In this document: piece by piece, positions 1 to 5,910 of the stretch
Layout: each line of letters begins with the position of its first letter
Position numbering within the stretch: position 1 is the stretch's first letter
Position numbers and translations under genes: made by a program
Assembly: GCA_003566935.1 (NCBI GenBank)
Contig: PXBM01000074.1
Span: 1 to 5,929, forward strand
Origin: Syntrophomonadaceae bacterium
Lineage (GTDB): Bacteria; Bacillota; Dethiobacteria; DTU022
Direction: 5' to 3'
DNA: 5,929 nt
The notes under the pieces: generated by a model
The model's database searches: none
What the model saw: the letters and a program-made list of their open reading frames with translations, nothing else
Told to the model about the DNA's origin: nothing

Positions 1-875
1 AGGGCATCTCTCAGCCCGTCACCAATCAGGTTAAAACCCAGTACCATAAAAAATATAGCCAGTCCCGGGTAGGTTGTTAAGAAATGTGCGGTACGGATAT
101 ACTCACGGCCCCTGCTGAGCATGGCTCCCCATTCGGGATCCGGAGGTTGTGCACCCAGGCCGAGGAAACCAAGACCTGCTGCCCATAATATGGCTGTAGC
201 AATCTGAAATGTTGACTGAACAATAATCGGCCCAAGACAGTTGGGCATAATATGGCGAACTATAATCCGCGAATCCCCGATACCAAGCGCCTTGGCAGCG
301 GCAACATAGCCCTGTTCTTTGATACCCAGAACTGAACCGCGGACCAGGCGGGTATAAATTGGTACAGACGCAATCCCGACGGCAATCATCACGTTTTCAA
401 CACCAGTTCCTAGGATAGTAACGACGACAATAGCAAGCAATATACCGGGAAAAGCAATTAATATATCAATAATCCGCTGGATAAAAAGATCAAATTTTCC
501 GCCGTAATAACCGGAAAGCGCACCAACAGGCACACCGATAACCATACCAATCGCTACGGAAATAAAACCGATAATTAGTGAAATTCTCGCCCCGTAAAGG
601 ATCCTGGAAAAATTATCCCTGCCCAGCCAGTCAGCTCCTAAAAGATTTTCACTGGAAGGCACATTGAAGGCAGAGCCAAAATCAACCTGAATTGGATCAT
701 ATGGGGTTATAAGAGGTGCAAATATGGCACATAAGACAAATAAAGCCATTACGGCGATGCCTACCATGGCCAACCGGTTGCGGCGCAGGTGCCGCCAGAC
801 CTGGCTCCATTCAGTATCTTTTTTCGGGGTGGGCAACTTGCTATGGGCATCAACTTTTCCAGTTTTATTAAACAT
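1..875 (-). CDS. DppC-type peptide/nickel ABC transporter permease, C-terminus cut by window edge
   Basis: This is an inner-membrane permease subunit of a DppBC/OppBC-type ABC importer; it pairs with the DppB-type permease encoded just upstream to form the channel. The frame is open from ATG at 873-875 to the window edge, giving 291 complete codons. An OppC-type N-terminus lies at residues 23-54 (WSQVWRHLRRNRLAMVG followed by a hydrophobic segment). GADWLGRDNFSR follows at 80-91, and several membrane segments occupy about 98-290. The cytoplasmic EAA loop, which contacts the ATPase, is at 189-212 (GYVAAAKALGIG...RHIMPN). The last residues, GDGLRDA, are the usual start of the family's C-terminal GDGLRDALDPR motif, so only about 5-10 residues are missing. 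The start lies 4 nt after the dppB-type stop, and its ribosome-binding site is inside that gene, so the two are probably translationally coupled. The family assignment is firm. Substrate (dipeptide, oligopeptide, glutathione or nickel) cannot be told from the permease. Confidence 0.95.
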   Translation of the reverse strand, partial: MFNKTGKVDAHSKLPTPKKDTEWSQVWRHLRRNRLAMVGIAVMALFVLCAIFAPLITPYDPIQVDFGSAFNVPSSENLLGADWLGRDNFSRILYGARISLIIGFISVAIGMVIGVPVGALSGYYGGKFDLFIQRIIDILIAFPGILLAIVVVTILGTGVENVMIAVGIASVPIYTRLVRGSVLGIKEQGYVAAAKALGIGDSRIIVRHIMPNCLGPIIVQSTFQIATAILWAAGLGFLGLGAQPPDPEWGAMLSRGREYIRTAHFLTTYPGLAIFFMVLGFNLIGDGLRDA

Positions 876-879
876 GATG

Positions 880-1815
880 TTACTCCACCTCCTTGCTGCC
901 ATAAGTGATCCGTGGATCCAGGAAGGCATAAATAATATCAACTACCAGGTTAATCGTTACAAAAAGGACTGCAAGAATAAGGACAGCACCCTGGACTACT
1001 GGATAATCGCGGGCAAGGATTGAATCAACCATCAGACGCCCCACGCCGGGCCAGGAAAAAACGGTTTCTGTCAATACTGCCCCACCAAGCAGGGTACCGA
1101 ACTGCAAACCCATCACTGTAACAACAGGAATCATCGCGTTTTTTAAAGCATGTTTGTAGACAACGACTCTTTCAACCAGACCTTTCGAGCGGGCAGTTGT
1201 AATATAATCCTGTCCGAGCACATCAAGCATGCTCGAGCGTGTAATACGGGCAATCAAAGCAGTTGTTGCAAGCCCCAGGGTAAGGGCAGGTAGAACAAGG
1301 TGCTTCCAGGTGCCAATCCCTCCTGACGGCAGCCAGCCAAGTTGCACAGAAAAAAGAAGCTGGAACATAATCCCCAGCCAGAAAACCGGGGCGGCTACAC
1401 CAAAGAGAGCTAAAAGCATACTGGTATTATCAAACAGGGAATAGCGCCTGGTAGCAGATACGATACCGGCTGCCATTCCGAAAACTATAGCGAAAGCCAT
1501 TGCTGTTGCTGATAAAAGCAGGGTATTGGGGAACCGCTGCATCAATTCTACAGTGACCGGCCGGCGGGTAAAGGTTGAGCGCCCCATATCGCCCTGAAGA
1601 AGGTTCGACATGTAAACATAGTACTGCACGTGCAGGCCTTCATCCAATAGGAGATCCCTGCGAACCTGTTCAATATATTCAGGGCTGGCATTAACACCGG
1701 CAACAGCGCGGGCGGGGTCACCCGGTATAAAGCGAATAATAGCAAAAACAAGAATAGATACCCCGATTAAAACCGGTATAGCCAGCAGAAGCCTCCTGAT
1801 CACATATCCATACAA
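880..1815 (-). CDS. DppB-type peptide/nickel ABC transporter permease
   Basis: This 311-residue inner-membrane permease subunit forms the translocation pore with the DppC-type protein encoded downstream. It has the normal family length and layout. The first membrane helix at about residues 8-28 is preceded by the characteristic YVIRRLL and followed by RFIPGDPAR (28-36). PNTLLLSATAMAFAI (96-110) begins the transmembrane core. The EAA loop that docks on the ATPase is at 203-230 (DYITTARSKGL...HALKNAMIP). TETVFSWPGVGRL (249-261) and the terminal LDPRI (299-303) are family hallmarks. The start is a TTG at 1813-1815. It is preceded by GGGAG about 10 nt upstream, and a stop codon (TGA) lies two codons upstream in frame, so the start can hardly be earlier; a GTG four codons later is a weaker alternative. 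The gene follows the binding-protein gene after 188 nt containing a GC-rich hairpin. Substrate is not determined by this sequence. Confidence 0.96.
   Translation of the reverse strand: MYGYVIRRLLLAIPVLIGVSILVFAIIRFIPGDPARAVAGVNASPEYIEQVRRDLLLDEGLHVQYYVYMSNLLQGDMGRSTFTRRPVTVELMQRFPNTLLLSATAMAFAIVFGMAAGIVSATRRYSLFDNTSMLLALFGVAAPVFWLGIMFQLLFSVQLGWLPSGGIGTWKHLVLPALTLGLATTALIARITRSSMLDVLGQDYITTARSKGLVERVVVYKHALKNAMIPVVTVMGLQFGTLLGGAVLTETVFSWPGVGRLMVDSILARDYPVVQGAVLILAVLFVTINLVVDIIYAFLDPRITYGSKEVE
883..894 (-). promoter_or_regulatory. Ribosome-binding site of the DppC-type gene, embedded in the end of the DppB-type gene
   Basis: On the minus strand the last codons of the upstream permease read AAGGAGGTGGAGTAA. 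AAGGAGGTG (886-894) is a full match to the anti-Shine-Dalgarno sequence but lies about 12 nt from the ATG. A second GGAG at 883-886 sits at a more usual 7 nt. Either could direct initiation at 875. The placement implies that translation of the upstream gene affects access to the site. Confidence 0.75.
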
Positions 1816-1903
1816 TTTAATTCAACTCCCGGTCAGCTGCCTGCTTTTTCCATTACAATTACAGCTGTTTTGCACATAAAATAATAATTTATTAAAGTAG
1901 TTC

Positions 1904-1958
1904 ATCATAATAAAGGGGCAGGGCGCCGGTAATTAACCGCTTAGAACACCCTGCCCCT
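1904..1958 (-). terminator. GC-rich hairpin between binding-protein and permease genes (probable partial terminator or mRNA stabiliser)
   Basis: A perfect 10-bp inverted repeat, AGGGGCAGGG (1914-1923) against CCCTGCCCCT (1949-1958), encloses a 25-nt loop. The loop itself contains a small stem, CGGT/ACCG (1927-1930 with 1936-1939). On the minus-strand transcript the stem is followed by UUUAUUAU, a short interrupted U tract. It lies 43 nt past the stop of the solute-binding-protein gene. A weak terminator or 3'-end protector at this position is common in binding-protein-dependent operons, where the binding protein is needed in excess over the permeases. On the plus strand nothing U-rich follows, and no plus-strand gene is present. 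The structure is seen in sequence; the role is inferred. No convincing separate promoter was recognised in the rest of 1816-2003. Confidence 0.7.
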
Positions 1959-2003
1959 GAAATGCTTATTATTCATTTACCGTTTCAGAAGCAGCAAAAC
2001 TTA

Positions 2004-3623
2004 TTACTCGATATAAGCGTCCCAGGCTAAGATGTTTTCCAGCGGGTGATGGATTAAACCATGTACGTTGGAGCGAACAGCATTAACCTGTCCTTCGTTG
2101 TGAAGGAACAGCCAGGGAGCATCATCCCAGATAAGCTCGATTGCTTCAGCATAGAGACCTTCCCGGACACCAGTGTCAGGAGTTACCCTTGCTTCATCAA
2201 GCAGAGCATCTACATCGGCATTTGCATAATATGATACGTTATTCCTTGGCGGCCACTGGGTTGAGTGGAACAGGGCATAGAGACCGTAGTCTGCATCCAG
2301 GGTTACTGTTCCCCAACCAAGCATATACATGTCATGTTCTGCATCTTCCGGAGGAACAATAACTGTATCGAGGTAGGTGCCCCAGTCATAGGTAGTCAGG
2401 CTGGCAGAAACGCCAACTTCAGCAAGCATTGCCTGAACCGCTTCTGTAACAACGTCATCCTGCGGATAGCGGCCGGTGGGGTGGAAAAGTTCCACTTCAA
2501 AGCCATCACCGTAACCTGCTTCTTCCAGCAGTTCCATGGCCCGCTCAGGATCATACTCATAGGGGCCAACCTGCTCATAACCAAACACAGCAGGAACAAC
2601 CGGTGCGGAGGAAGGTTCTCCAACGCCCTGGAAGATAGTCTCAATAATCGCTTGCTTATCGACAGCATAGTTCAGAGCCTGACGTACCCTTGCGTCATCA
2701 AAAGGCTCCCTCTCCATGTTAAAGCCCATGTAAATAACCCTTACACTGTTTTCAAAGACCACGTCAATCTCTGCGTCTGCCTCGAGACGATCAATTTCGG
2801 TAGGCGGAACTGCCATAATGGCATGTGCTTCGCCCGTCTCGAGCATAATCACACGTGAACTTGATTCGGGAACAAACTTGAAGGTGACGGTTTCAAGTTC
2901 AGGTGCGCCGCCCCAGTAATCTTCATTCCTCTCCATGGAAATCTCTTCACCGCGGTCCCAGTTAATAACTTTAAACGGGCCGGTCCCTACAGGGTTTTCC
3001 AGCGCTTCATCTGCACCCAGCGCTTCCAGGGAAGCAGGGCTGTGCATGCCAACGAAGGAGTGGGAAAGGTGAGAAATGATCGGTGCAAACTGCTGATCAA
3101 GGTGAAGCCTCAAAGTATACTCGTCGATCACTTCAAACTCATTGATTTGATCGAGCAGGAAAGCGTAGATTGCAGCTGTTTCACCTTCGAAGTCACCATA
3201 AGCCATGAAACGGTCCAGGTTGTACTTAACCGCTTCTGCATTGAAAGGCTCTCCGTCATGGAAAGTAACGCCTTCACGCATTTTCAGATCCCAGGCCATG
3301 CCGTCTTCAGTCGGCTCCCAGGATTCTGCCAGGCCGGGCTCAAGTGTCCCGTCCACAGCAAGGTAAACCAAGGTCTCAACCATGTGTTCGGATACGGTTG
3401 CAGCCGGCGCTGAATTCATTAAAAGCGAATCCAGACTTTCCGGTTCCGCACCGATGGCAATAACCAGGTTCTGGTCATCTACAGGTTCTTCATCAACCGG
3501 TTCTTCATCAACCGGTTCTTCATCAACAGGCTCGTCTACAACTTCTTCATCTGGAGCACATCCACCGAAAAGAAGCCCTGTCATTAACAGTAATACTAAA
3601 AATCCAAACAAATACTTTCTCAT
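2004..3623 (-). CDS. Peptide/nickel ABC transporter substrate-binding lipoprotein (SBP family 5, DppA/OppA-like)
   Basis: This 539-residue extracytoplasmic solute-binding protein of the SBP_bac_5 family captures the substrate and delivers it to the permeases encoded downstream. A lipoprotein signal (basic MRK, hydrophobic residues 4-20, lipobox-like LFGGC with the lipidated Cys22) anchors it to the membrane. An acidic linker of four EPVDE-type repeats follows (31-50). The mature domain begins near residue 52 and shows AEPESLDSL (59-67), the family signature around GVTFHDGEPFNAEAVKYNLDR (118-138), GTGPFKV (213-219), RVRQALNYAVDKQAI (312-326) and YMLGWG near 433-438. Length fits the family. ATG at 3621-3623 is preceded by AAGGGGG with 10-nt spacing, and tandem TAA stops end the gene (2001-2006). 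A promoter and a structured leader lie upstream, suggesting this is the first gene of the importer operon. Family is certain. The ligand is not: peptides are most likely, but glutathione, nickel or sugars occur in this family. Confidence 0.96.
   Translation of the reverse strand: MRKYLFGFLVLLLMTGLLFGGCAPDEEVVDEPVDEEPVDEEPVDEEPVDDQNLVIAIGAEPESLDSLLMNSAPAATVSEHMVETLVYLAVDGTLEPGLAESWEPTEDGMAWDLKMREGVTFHDGEPFNAEAVKYNLDRFMAYGDFEGETAAIYAFLLDQINEFEVIDEYTLRLHLDQQFAPIISHLSHSFVGMHSPASLEALGADEALENPVGTGPFKVINWDRGEEISMERNEDYWGGAPELETVTFKFVPESSSRVIMLETGEAHAIMAVPPTEIDRLEADAEIDVVFENSVRVIYMGFNMEREPFDDARVRQALNYAVDKQAIIETIFQGVGEPSSAPVVPAVFGYEQVGPYEYDPERAMELLEEAGYGDGFEVELFHPTGRYPQDDVVTEAVQAMLAEVGVSASLTTYDWGTYLDTVIVPPEDAEHDMYMLGWGTVTLDADYGLYALFHSTQWPPRNNVSYYANADVDALLDEARVTPDTGVREGLYAEAIELIWDDAPWLFLHNEGQVNAVRSNVHGLIHHPLENILAWDAYIE
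3474..3533 (-). repeat. Four tandem 15-bp units coding an acidic EPVDE linker
   Basis: Four in-frame 15-bp units (3474-3488, 3489-3503, 3504-3518, 3519-3533) encode residues 31-50 of the binding protein, EPVDE three times and then EPVDD. The two middle units are identical; the outer ones differ from them at 3 and 2 positions. Near-identity at the DNA level suggests recent duplication by slippage, with copy number likely to vary between strains. The peptide is a flexible acidic spacer between the lipidated cysteine and the folded domain. Confidence 0.9.
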
Positions 3624-3633
3624 TCTTATAAAA

Positions 3634-3640
3634 CCCCCTT
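3634..3640 (-). promoter_or_regulatory. Ribosome-binding site of the solute-binding-protein gene
   Basis: AAGGGGG on the minus strand, 10 nt before the ATG at 3623. It supports the chosen start, which also gives an intact lipoprotein signal peptide. Confidence 0.7.
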
Positions 3641-3655
3641 ATAATTTTCCTAAGC

Positions 3656-3682
3656 TTAATTAAACCATAGAACAGGCGCCAT
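3656..3682 (-). CDS. Possible 8-codon leader ORF (MAPVLWFN) upstream of the binding-protein gene
   Basis: Within the presumed 5' leader of the transporter mRNA, ATG at 3680-3682 opens an 8-codon frame, MAPVLWFN, ending in TAA (3656-3658). It is preceded at 6-nt spacing by AAGGTGG (3689-3695), a ribosome-binding site as good as or better than that of the binding-protein gene itself. The stop lies 32 nt before the binding-protein ATG. Such an arrangement could act as a leader peptide or translational coupler. It could equally be a chance short frame: no run of a regulatory codon and no obvious attenuator hairpin is present between it and the main gene. I know of no family that it matches. Confidence 0.35.
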   Translation of the reverse strand: MAPVLWFN

Positions 3683-3714
3683 CAATCACCACCTTCAAAG
3701 TAATTAACAGCGGT

Positions 3715-3743
3715 TGAGAAGCTATAGCTTAGTTAACTCCTCA
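3715..3743 (-). promoter_or_regulatory. Leader hairpin / palindromic elements downstream of the transporter promoter
   Basis: On the minus strand TGAGGAG (3737-3743) can pair with CTTCTCA (3715-3721), a 7-bp stem with one G-U pair and a 15-nt loop. The same stretch contains a perfect 12-bp palindrome AAGCTATAGCTT (3719-3730) directly next to an 8-bp palindrome AGTTAACT (3731-3738). The two readings are mutually exclusive as RNA folds. The palindromes could instead be DNA operator half-sites, placed roughly 20-40 bp downstream of the predicted transcription start. No known riboswitch or T-box consensus was recognised. Confidence 0.35.
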
Positions 3744-3762
3744 GCCTATAATACTTATTCAT

Positions 3763-3790
3763 AAGATATCACAATTCCTGCCTGTGTCAA
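3763..3790 (-). promoter_or_regulatory. Sigma-A-type promoter for the peptide transporter operon
   Basis: A perfect -35 TTGACA (3785-3790) is followed after 16 bp by TATCTT (3763-3768) as the -10, reading on the minus strand. Transcription would start near 3755-3757, leaving a leader of about 130 nt before the binding-protein ATG. A small dyad, CTTAT-TC-ATAAG (3754-3765), overlaps the downstream half of the -10 and the likely start site, a plausible but unproven repressor position. The promoter lies 37 bp past the stop of the activase gene. Confidence 0.7.
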
Positions 3791-3826
3791 CAAAATATTA
3801 CTCAAGATAGAAGTATTTGTTTACTG

Positions 3827-4813
3827 TTATGTTTTCAGGGATGGATCGGGCTCTATCTCTAAATTTTCCCACTTTCCGCAACGTCCGCCCCAGCGGGCCA
3901 GCAGTTCCCCGTTAAGATAAAGATTTACAACCTCGCAAATGTTCGGGCAGCCGTCGCAAACAAAAGTGCCGGCTTCATAATTTAGGTCACTTAAGGCAAA
4001 CCCCCTGAATGAAGAAGGTTCCTGTTTCTCTGTCATGGTATAGCGGGCCAGGATGGCAGCGCCGAGAGCGCCCATAACATGATAGTGCTCCGGAATAATT
4101 ACTTCCGTTTCAAGCGCTTTTTCAAAAGCAGCCTTAATACCGATATTAGCAGCTACCCCACCCTGAAATACTACCGGGGCTAAAATTTCCTTGCCTTTAC
4201 CAACATTATTAAGATAGTTACGGACAAGAGCATCACATAAACCGGCAATTATATCTTCAAGACTGTAACCTATCTGCTGTTTGTGGACCATGTCTGATTC
4301 TGCAAAAACAGAACAGCGTCCGGCAATCTGAGCCGGATTTTTATTCTTCAGGGCCAGAGCACCGAAATCCTCAATGGCAATGCCCAGTCGATCCGCCTGA
4401 TGATCAAGAAAGGAACCGGTTCCGGCTGCACAAACTGTATTCATGGCAAAATCAATGACCACCCCATGCCGGAGAATAATTATTTTTGAATCCTGGCCGC
4501 CGATTTCTAAAACTGTCTGCACTCCGGGCACCACAATATCAGCAGCAACCGCATGGGCAGTAATTTCGTTTTTTACCACGTCGGCTCCGACAGCCACTCC
4601 GGCCAGGCTGCGGGCACTGCCCGTAACCCCAACCCCGCTTATCTCAGCCACCTCGTGCAGTTTGGGTGCCATGTTTTTAAGCCCCTCCTGGACTGCTTTG
4701 ATCGGCTGCCCCCGGGTCCTTAAATATTCAAAGTCTAAAACCTGGTTTTGTTCATCCATCAAAACCAGGTTTGTGCTAACCGAACCGACATCTATCCCTA
4801 AATATAATTTCAT
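3827..4813 (-). CDS. BadF/BadG/BcrA/BcrD-family ATPase, (R)-2-hydroxyacyl-CoA dehydratase activase-like (HgdC-like), with Cys-rich C-terminal tail
   Basis: This is a cytoplasmic ASKHA-fold ATPase. Family members are homodimers bridging one [4Fe-4S] cluster, and they use ATP to push low-potential electrons into a partner iron-sulfur enzyme. The 328 residues show the phosphate-1 loop GIDVGSVSTNLV (6-17), GVGVTGSAR (60-68), the phosphate-2 loop EIGGQDSK (103-110), and the two cluster cysteines Cys128 (NTVCAAGTGSF) and Cys167 (GRCSVFAESD), at the spacing seen in HgdC (Cys127/Cys166 in Acidaminococcus). The adenosine motif GGVAANIG is at 218-225 and GALGAA at 248-253. Canonical HgdC ends near 260; this protein continues about 70 residues, with Cys286, Cys289 and Cys293 (CDGCPNIC) and Cys312 (GGRCGKW), possibly a second metal site. 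It starts 6 nt after the stop of the DUF2229-like gene, with AAGGTGG inside that gene's last codons, implying coupling. Family is certain; the partner enzyme's reaction is unknown. Confidence 0.93.
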   Translation of the reverse strand: MKLYLGIDVGSVSTNLVLMDEQNQVLDFEYLRTRGQPIKAVQEGLKNMAPKLHEVAEISGVGVTGSARSLAGVAVGADVVKNEITAHAVAADIVVPGVQTVLEIGGQDSKIIILRHGVVIDFAMNTVCAAGTGSFLDHQADRLGIAIEDFGALALKNKNPAQIAGRCSVFAESDMVHKQQIGYSLEDIIAGLCDALVRNYLNNVGKGKEILAPVVFQGGVAANIGIKAAFEKALETEVIIPEHYHVMGALGAAILARYTMTEKQEPSSFRGFALSDLNYEAGTFVCDGCPNICEVVNLYLNGELLARWGGRCGKWENLEIEPDPSLKT

Positions 4814-4819
4814 CTGAAT

Positions 4820-5854
4820 TTAACCCACCTTGTTTTGCACCTGTTTTGCCCACAGCATATCAACAAAAGCTTCCAGGCGGGTCCAGACACCTCCTTCACC
4901 GGTATGTTCATCAATTGTCAGGCTCAGGAAAGGTAAAGCAGCCGCTTTCGCCTCCAGCTCCAGGGTTTTATCAATCATGGAGTCCGGACCACAGCCAAAG
5001 GCAGTAACATGAATAATGCCATCAATTTTCTTTTTTTGCTCAAGGAGATAAAGGCCTGCCCAGCAAACCTGGTTACTGTAGTACCAGAAAAAGTTTTGCG
5101 GCAGCACTTTTGAAAAACGGCGCATTTCCTTTAAGGGGATTTGTTCGTAGGTAACAACTTCAACTCCCAGCCTGACCAATTTATCATAAATACCGGCACT
5201 AATGTACGGATCATATATGGCATAGGGATAGCCCAGCAGGGCAATTACCACTTTTTTAGCCCGACTGGCCCCTGATGTTAACTTTTCTTTACTTAATTCT
5301 GTTATGGTTTTCTGGTTGAAGACAACCTGAAGGGCATCAGCCGGCTTAAAGCCCTGAAGCTGGAGCTTGTTGTAACGTTTATGGGCTCGCAAGGCACAAA
5401 CGGCAGCATATAAAACCTTAAAAGGATTTTTTATGCCAATGGTATGCGCTACGGAAAAGAAAAACCTGAGCTGTCCTCCCGGTAAACCACTCAGATCATA
5501 ACGGGTATCGATGAGGGGCGGCAGATCAACACCTGAAAACTTGACCATATCCGGCAGACCTAAAAACTTGGGACAAAAAGTAGCTTTACCATCTGCACTG
5601 ACCATACGCGGGGAAAAGATAAAGTCTGCTTTGTCGGCCAGGTCAAAAACATGGCCATGATAAACTTTAATAGGAATGCAGGCATCATTCACCGTTTCCT
5701 TGATGCCATCTTCAAGGATTTTGCGGTTGGTCGCTTTTGATATTACAACCTGAACGCCTAATTTTTCAATAAATACTCTCCACAGCGGGTAAAAACTATA
5801 GTATGCCAGGGAGCGCGGTATTCCCACTAAAATTTTTTTCTTCACTCGCCTCAC
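4820..5854 (-). CDS. DUF2229 / HgdB-like acyl-CoA dehydratase activase-related protein
   Basis: This 344-residue protein resembles the DUF2229 plus HgdB-like half of the very large fused CoA-enzyme-activase proteins, here stand-alone. The N-terminus has the family pattern GIPRSLAYYSFYPLWRVF (11-28), then NDACIPIKVYHGHVFDL (56-72) and ATFCPKFLGLPDMVK (91-105). The C-terminal part has ALLGYPYAIYDP (205-216), VTAFGCGPDS (283-292) and TIDEHTGEGG...TRLEAFVDML (313-334), which matches the HgdB-type dehydratase fold. Cys59, Cys94 and Cys288 sit in the conserved motifs and are the likely iron-sulfur ligands; this is inferred by analogy with HgdB. It probably receives electrons from the activase encoded 6 nt downstream. 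The start is GTG at 5852-5854; a second in-frame GTG at 5843-5845 (codon 4) is nearly as plausible, and neither has an ideally spaced ribosome-binding site. Its catalytic reaction is unknown; a classical two-subunit dehydratase function is unlikely with one such subunit only. Confidence 0.88.
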   Translation of the reverse strand: MRRVKKKILVGIPRSLAYYSFYPLWRVFIEKLGVQVVISKATNRKILEDGIKETVNDACIPIKVYHGHVFDLADKADFIFSPRMVSADGKATFCPKFLGLPDMVKFSGVDLPPLIDTRYDLSGLPGGQLRFFFSVAHTIGIKNPFKVLYAAVCALRAHKRYNKLQLQGFKPADALQVVFNQKTITELSKEKLTSGASRAKKVVIALLGYPYAIYDPYISAGIYDKLVRLGVEVVTYEQIPLKEMRRFSKVLPQNFFWYYSNQVCWAGLYLLEQKKKIDGIIHVTAFGCGPDSMIDKTLELEAKAAALPFLSLTIDEHTGEGGVWTRLEAFVDMLWAKQVQNKVG

Positions 5855-5884
5855 CCCGAGTTAGTTATATTGAGTAATTTAATA

Positions 5885-5910
5885 GATAAAAGGGATGTCA
5901 AAGACACCCC
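5885..5910 (-). terminator. Intrinsic terminator of an upstream minus-strand gene
   Basis: On the minus strand GGGGTGTC (5903-5910), loop TTT (5900-5902) and GACATCCC (5892-5899) form an 8-bp stem with one G-U pair, followed at once by TTTTATCT. This is a compact rho-independent terminator for a gene lying beyond the right edge. It marks the left boundary of that unit and implies that the DUF2229/activase pair has its own promoter between it and the GTG start, though I could not identify a convincing one there. Read on the plus strand the stem lacks a good U tract. Confidence 0.75.

Noticed and set aside
1816..1905. Separate promoter for the two permease genes
   Set aside because: The stretch is AT-rich and offers several loose -10-like hexamers, but no -35 at proper spacing was convincing.
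2265..2858. Open frame of 197 codons on the plus strand
   Set aside because: It lies wholly inside the binding-protein gene on the opposite strand, shows no recognisable domain, and is explained as a shadow of that gene's codon use.
3474..3533. Short direct repeats as a CRISPR array
   Set aside because: The units are 15 bp, contiguous without spacers, and in frame within a lipoprotein gene.
3382..3663. Plus-strand frame with an SSSTG repeat
   Set aside because: The repeat is the antisense reading of the EPVDE linker units in the binding-protein gene; no family features.
3660..3760. T-box or riboswitch in the transporter leader, suggested by AGGTGG near 3690
   Set aside because: The T-box antiterminator consensus (GGGTGG followed by ACCGCG) is absent, no terminator hairpin precedes the gene, and the AGGTGG is better explained as a ribosome-binding site.
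4443..4817. Plus-strand open frame antisense to the activase gene
   Set aside because: Fully overlaps a well-supported gene and has no recognisable motif.
5864..5869. TATAAC as a -10 box for the DUF2229-like gene
   Set aside because: It matches 5 of 6 positions, but no -35 is present at proper spacing, and the implied start would leave almost no leader before the GTG. Too weak to annotate.
5896..5901. TTGACA on the minus strand upstream of the DUF2229-like gene, as a -35 box
   Set aside because: It spans the loop and one arm of a good terminator hairpin, and no acceptable -10 lies 16-18 bp downstream (the best match at 17 bp, ATTACT, is poor).
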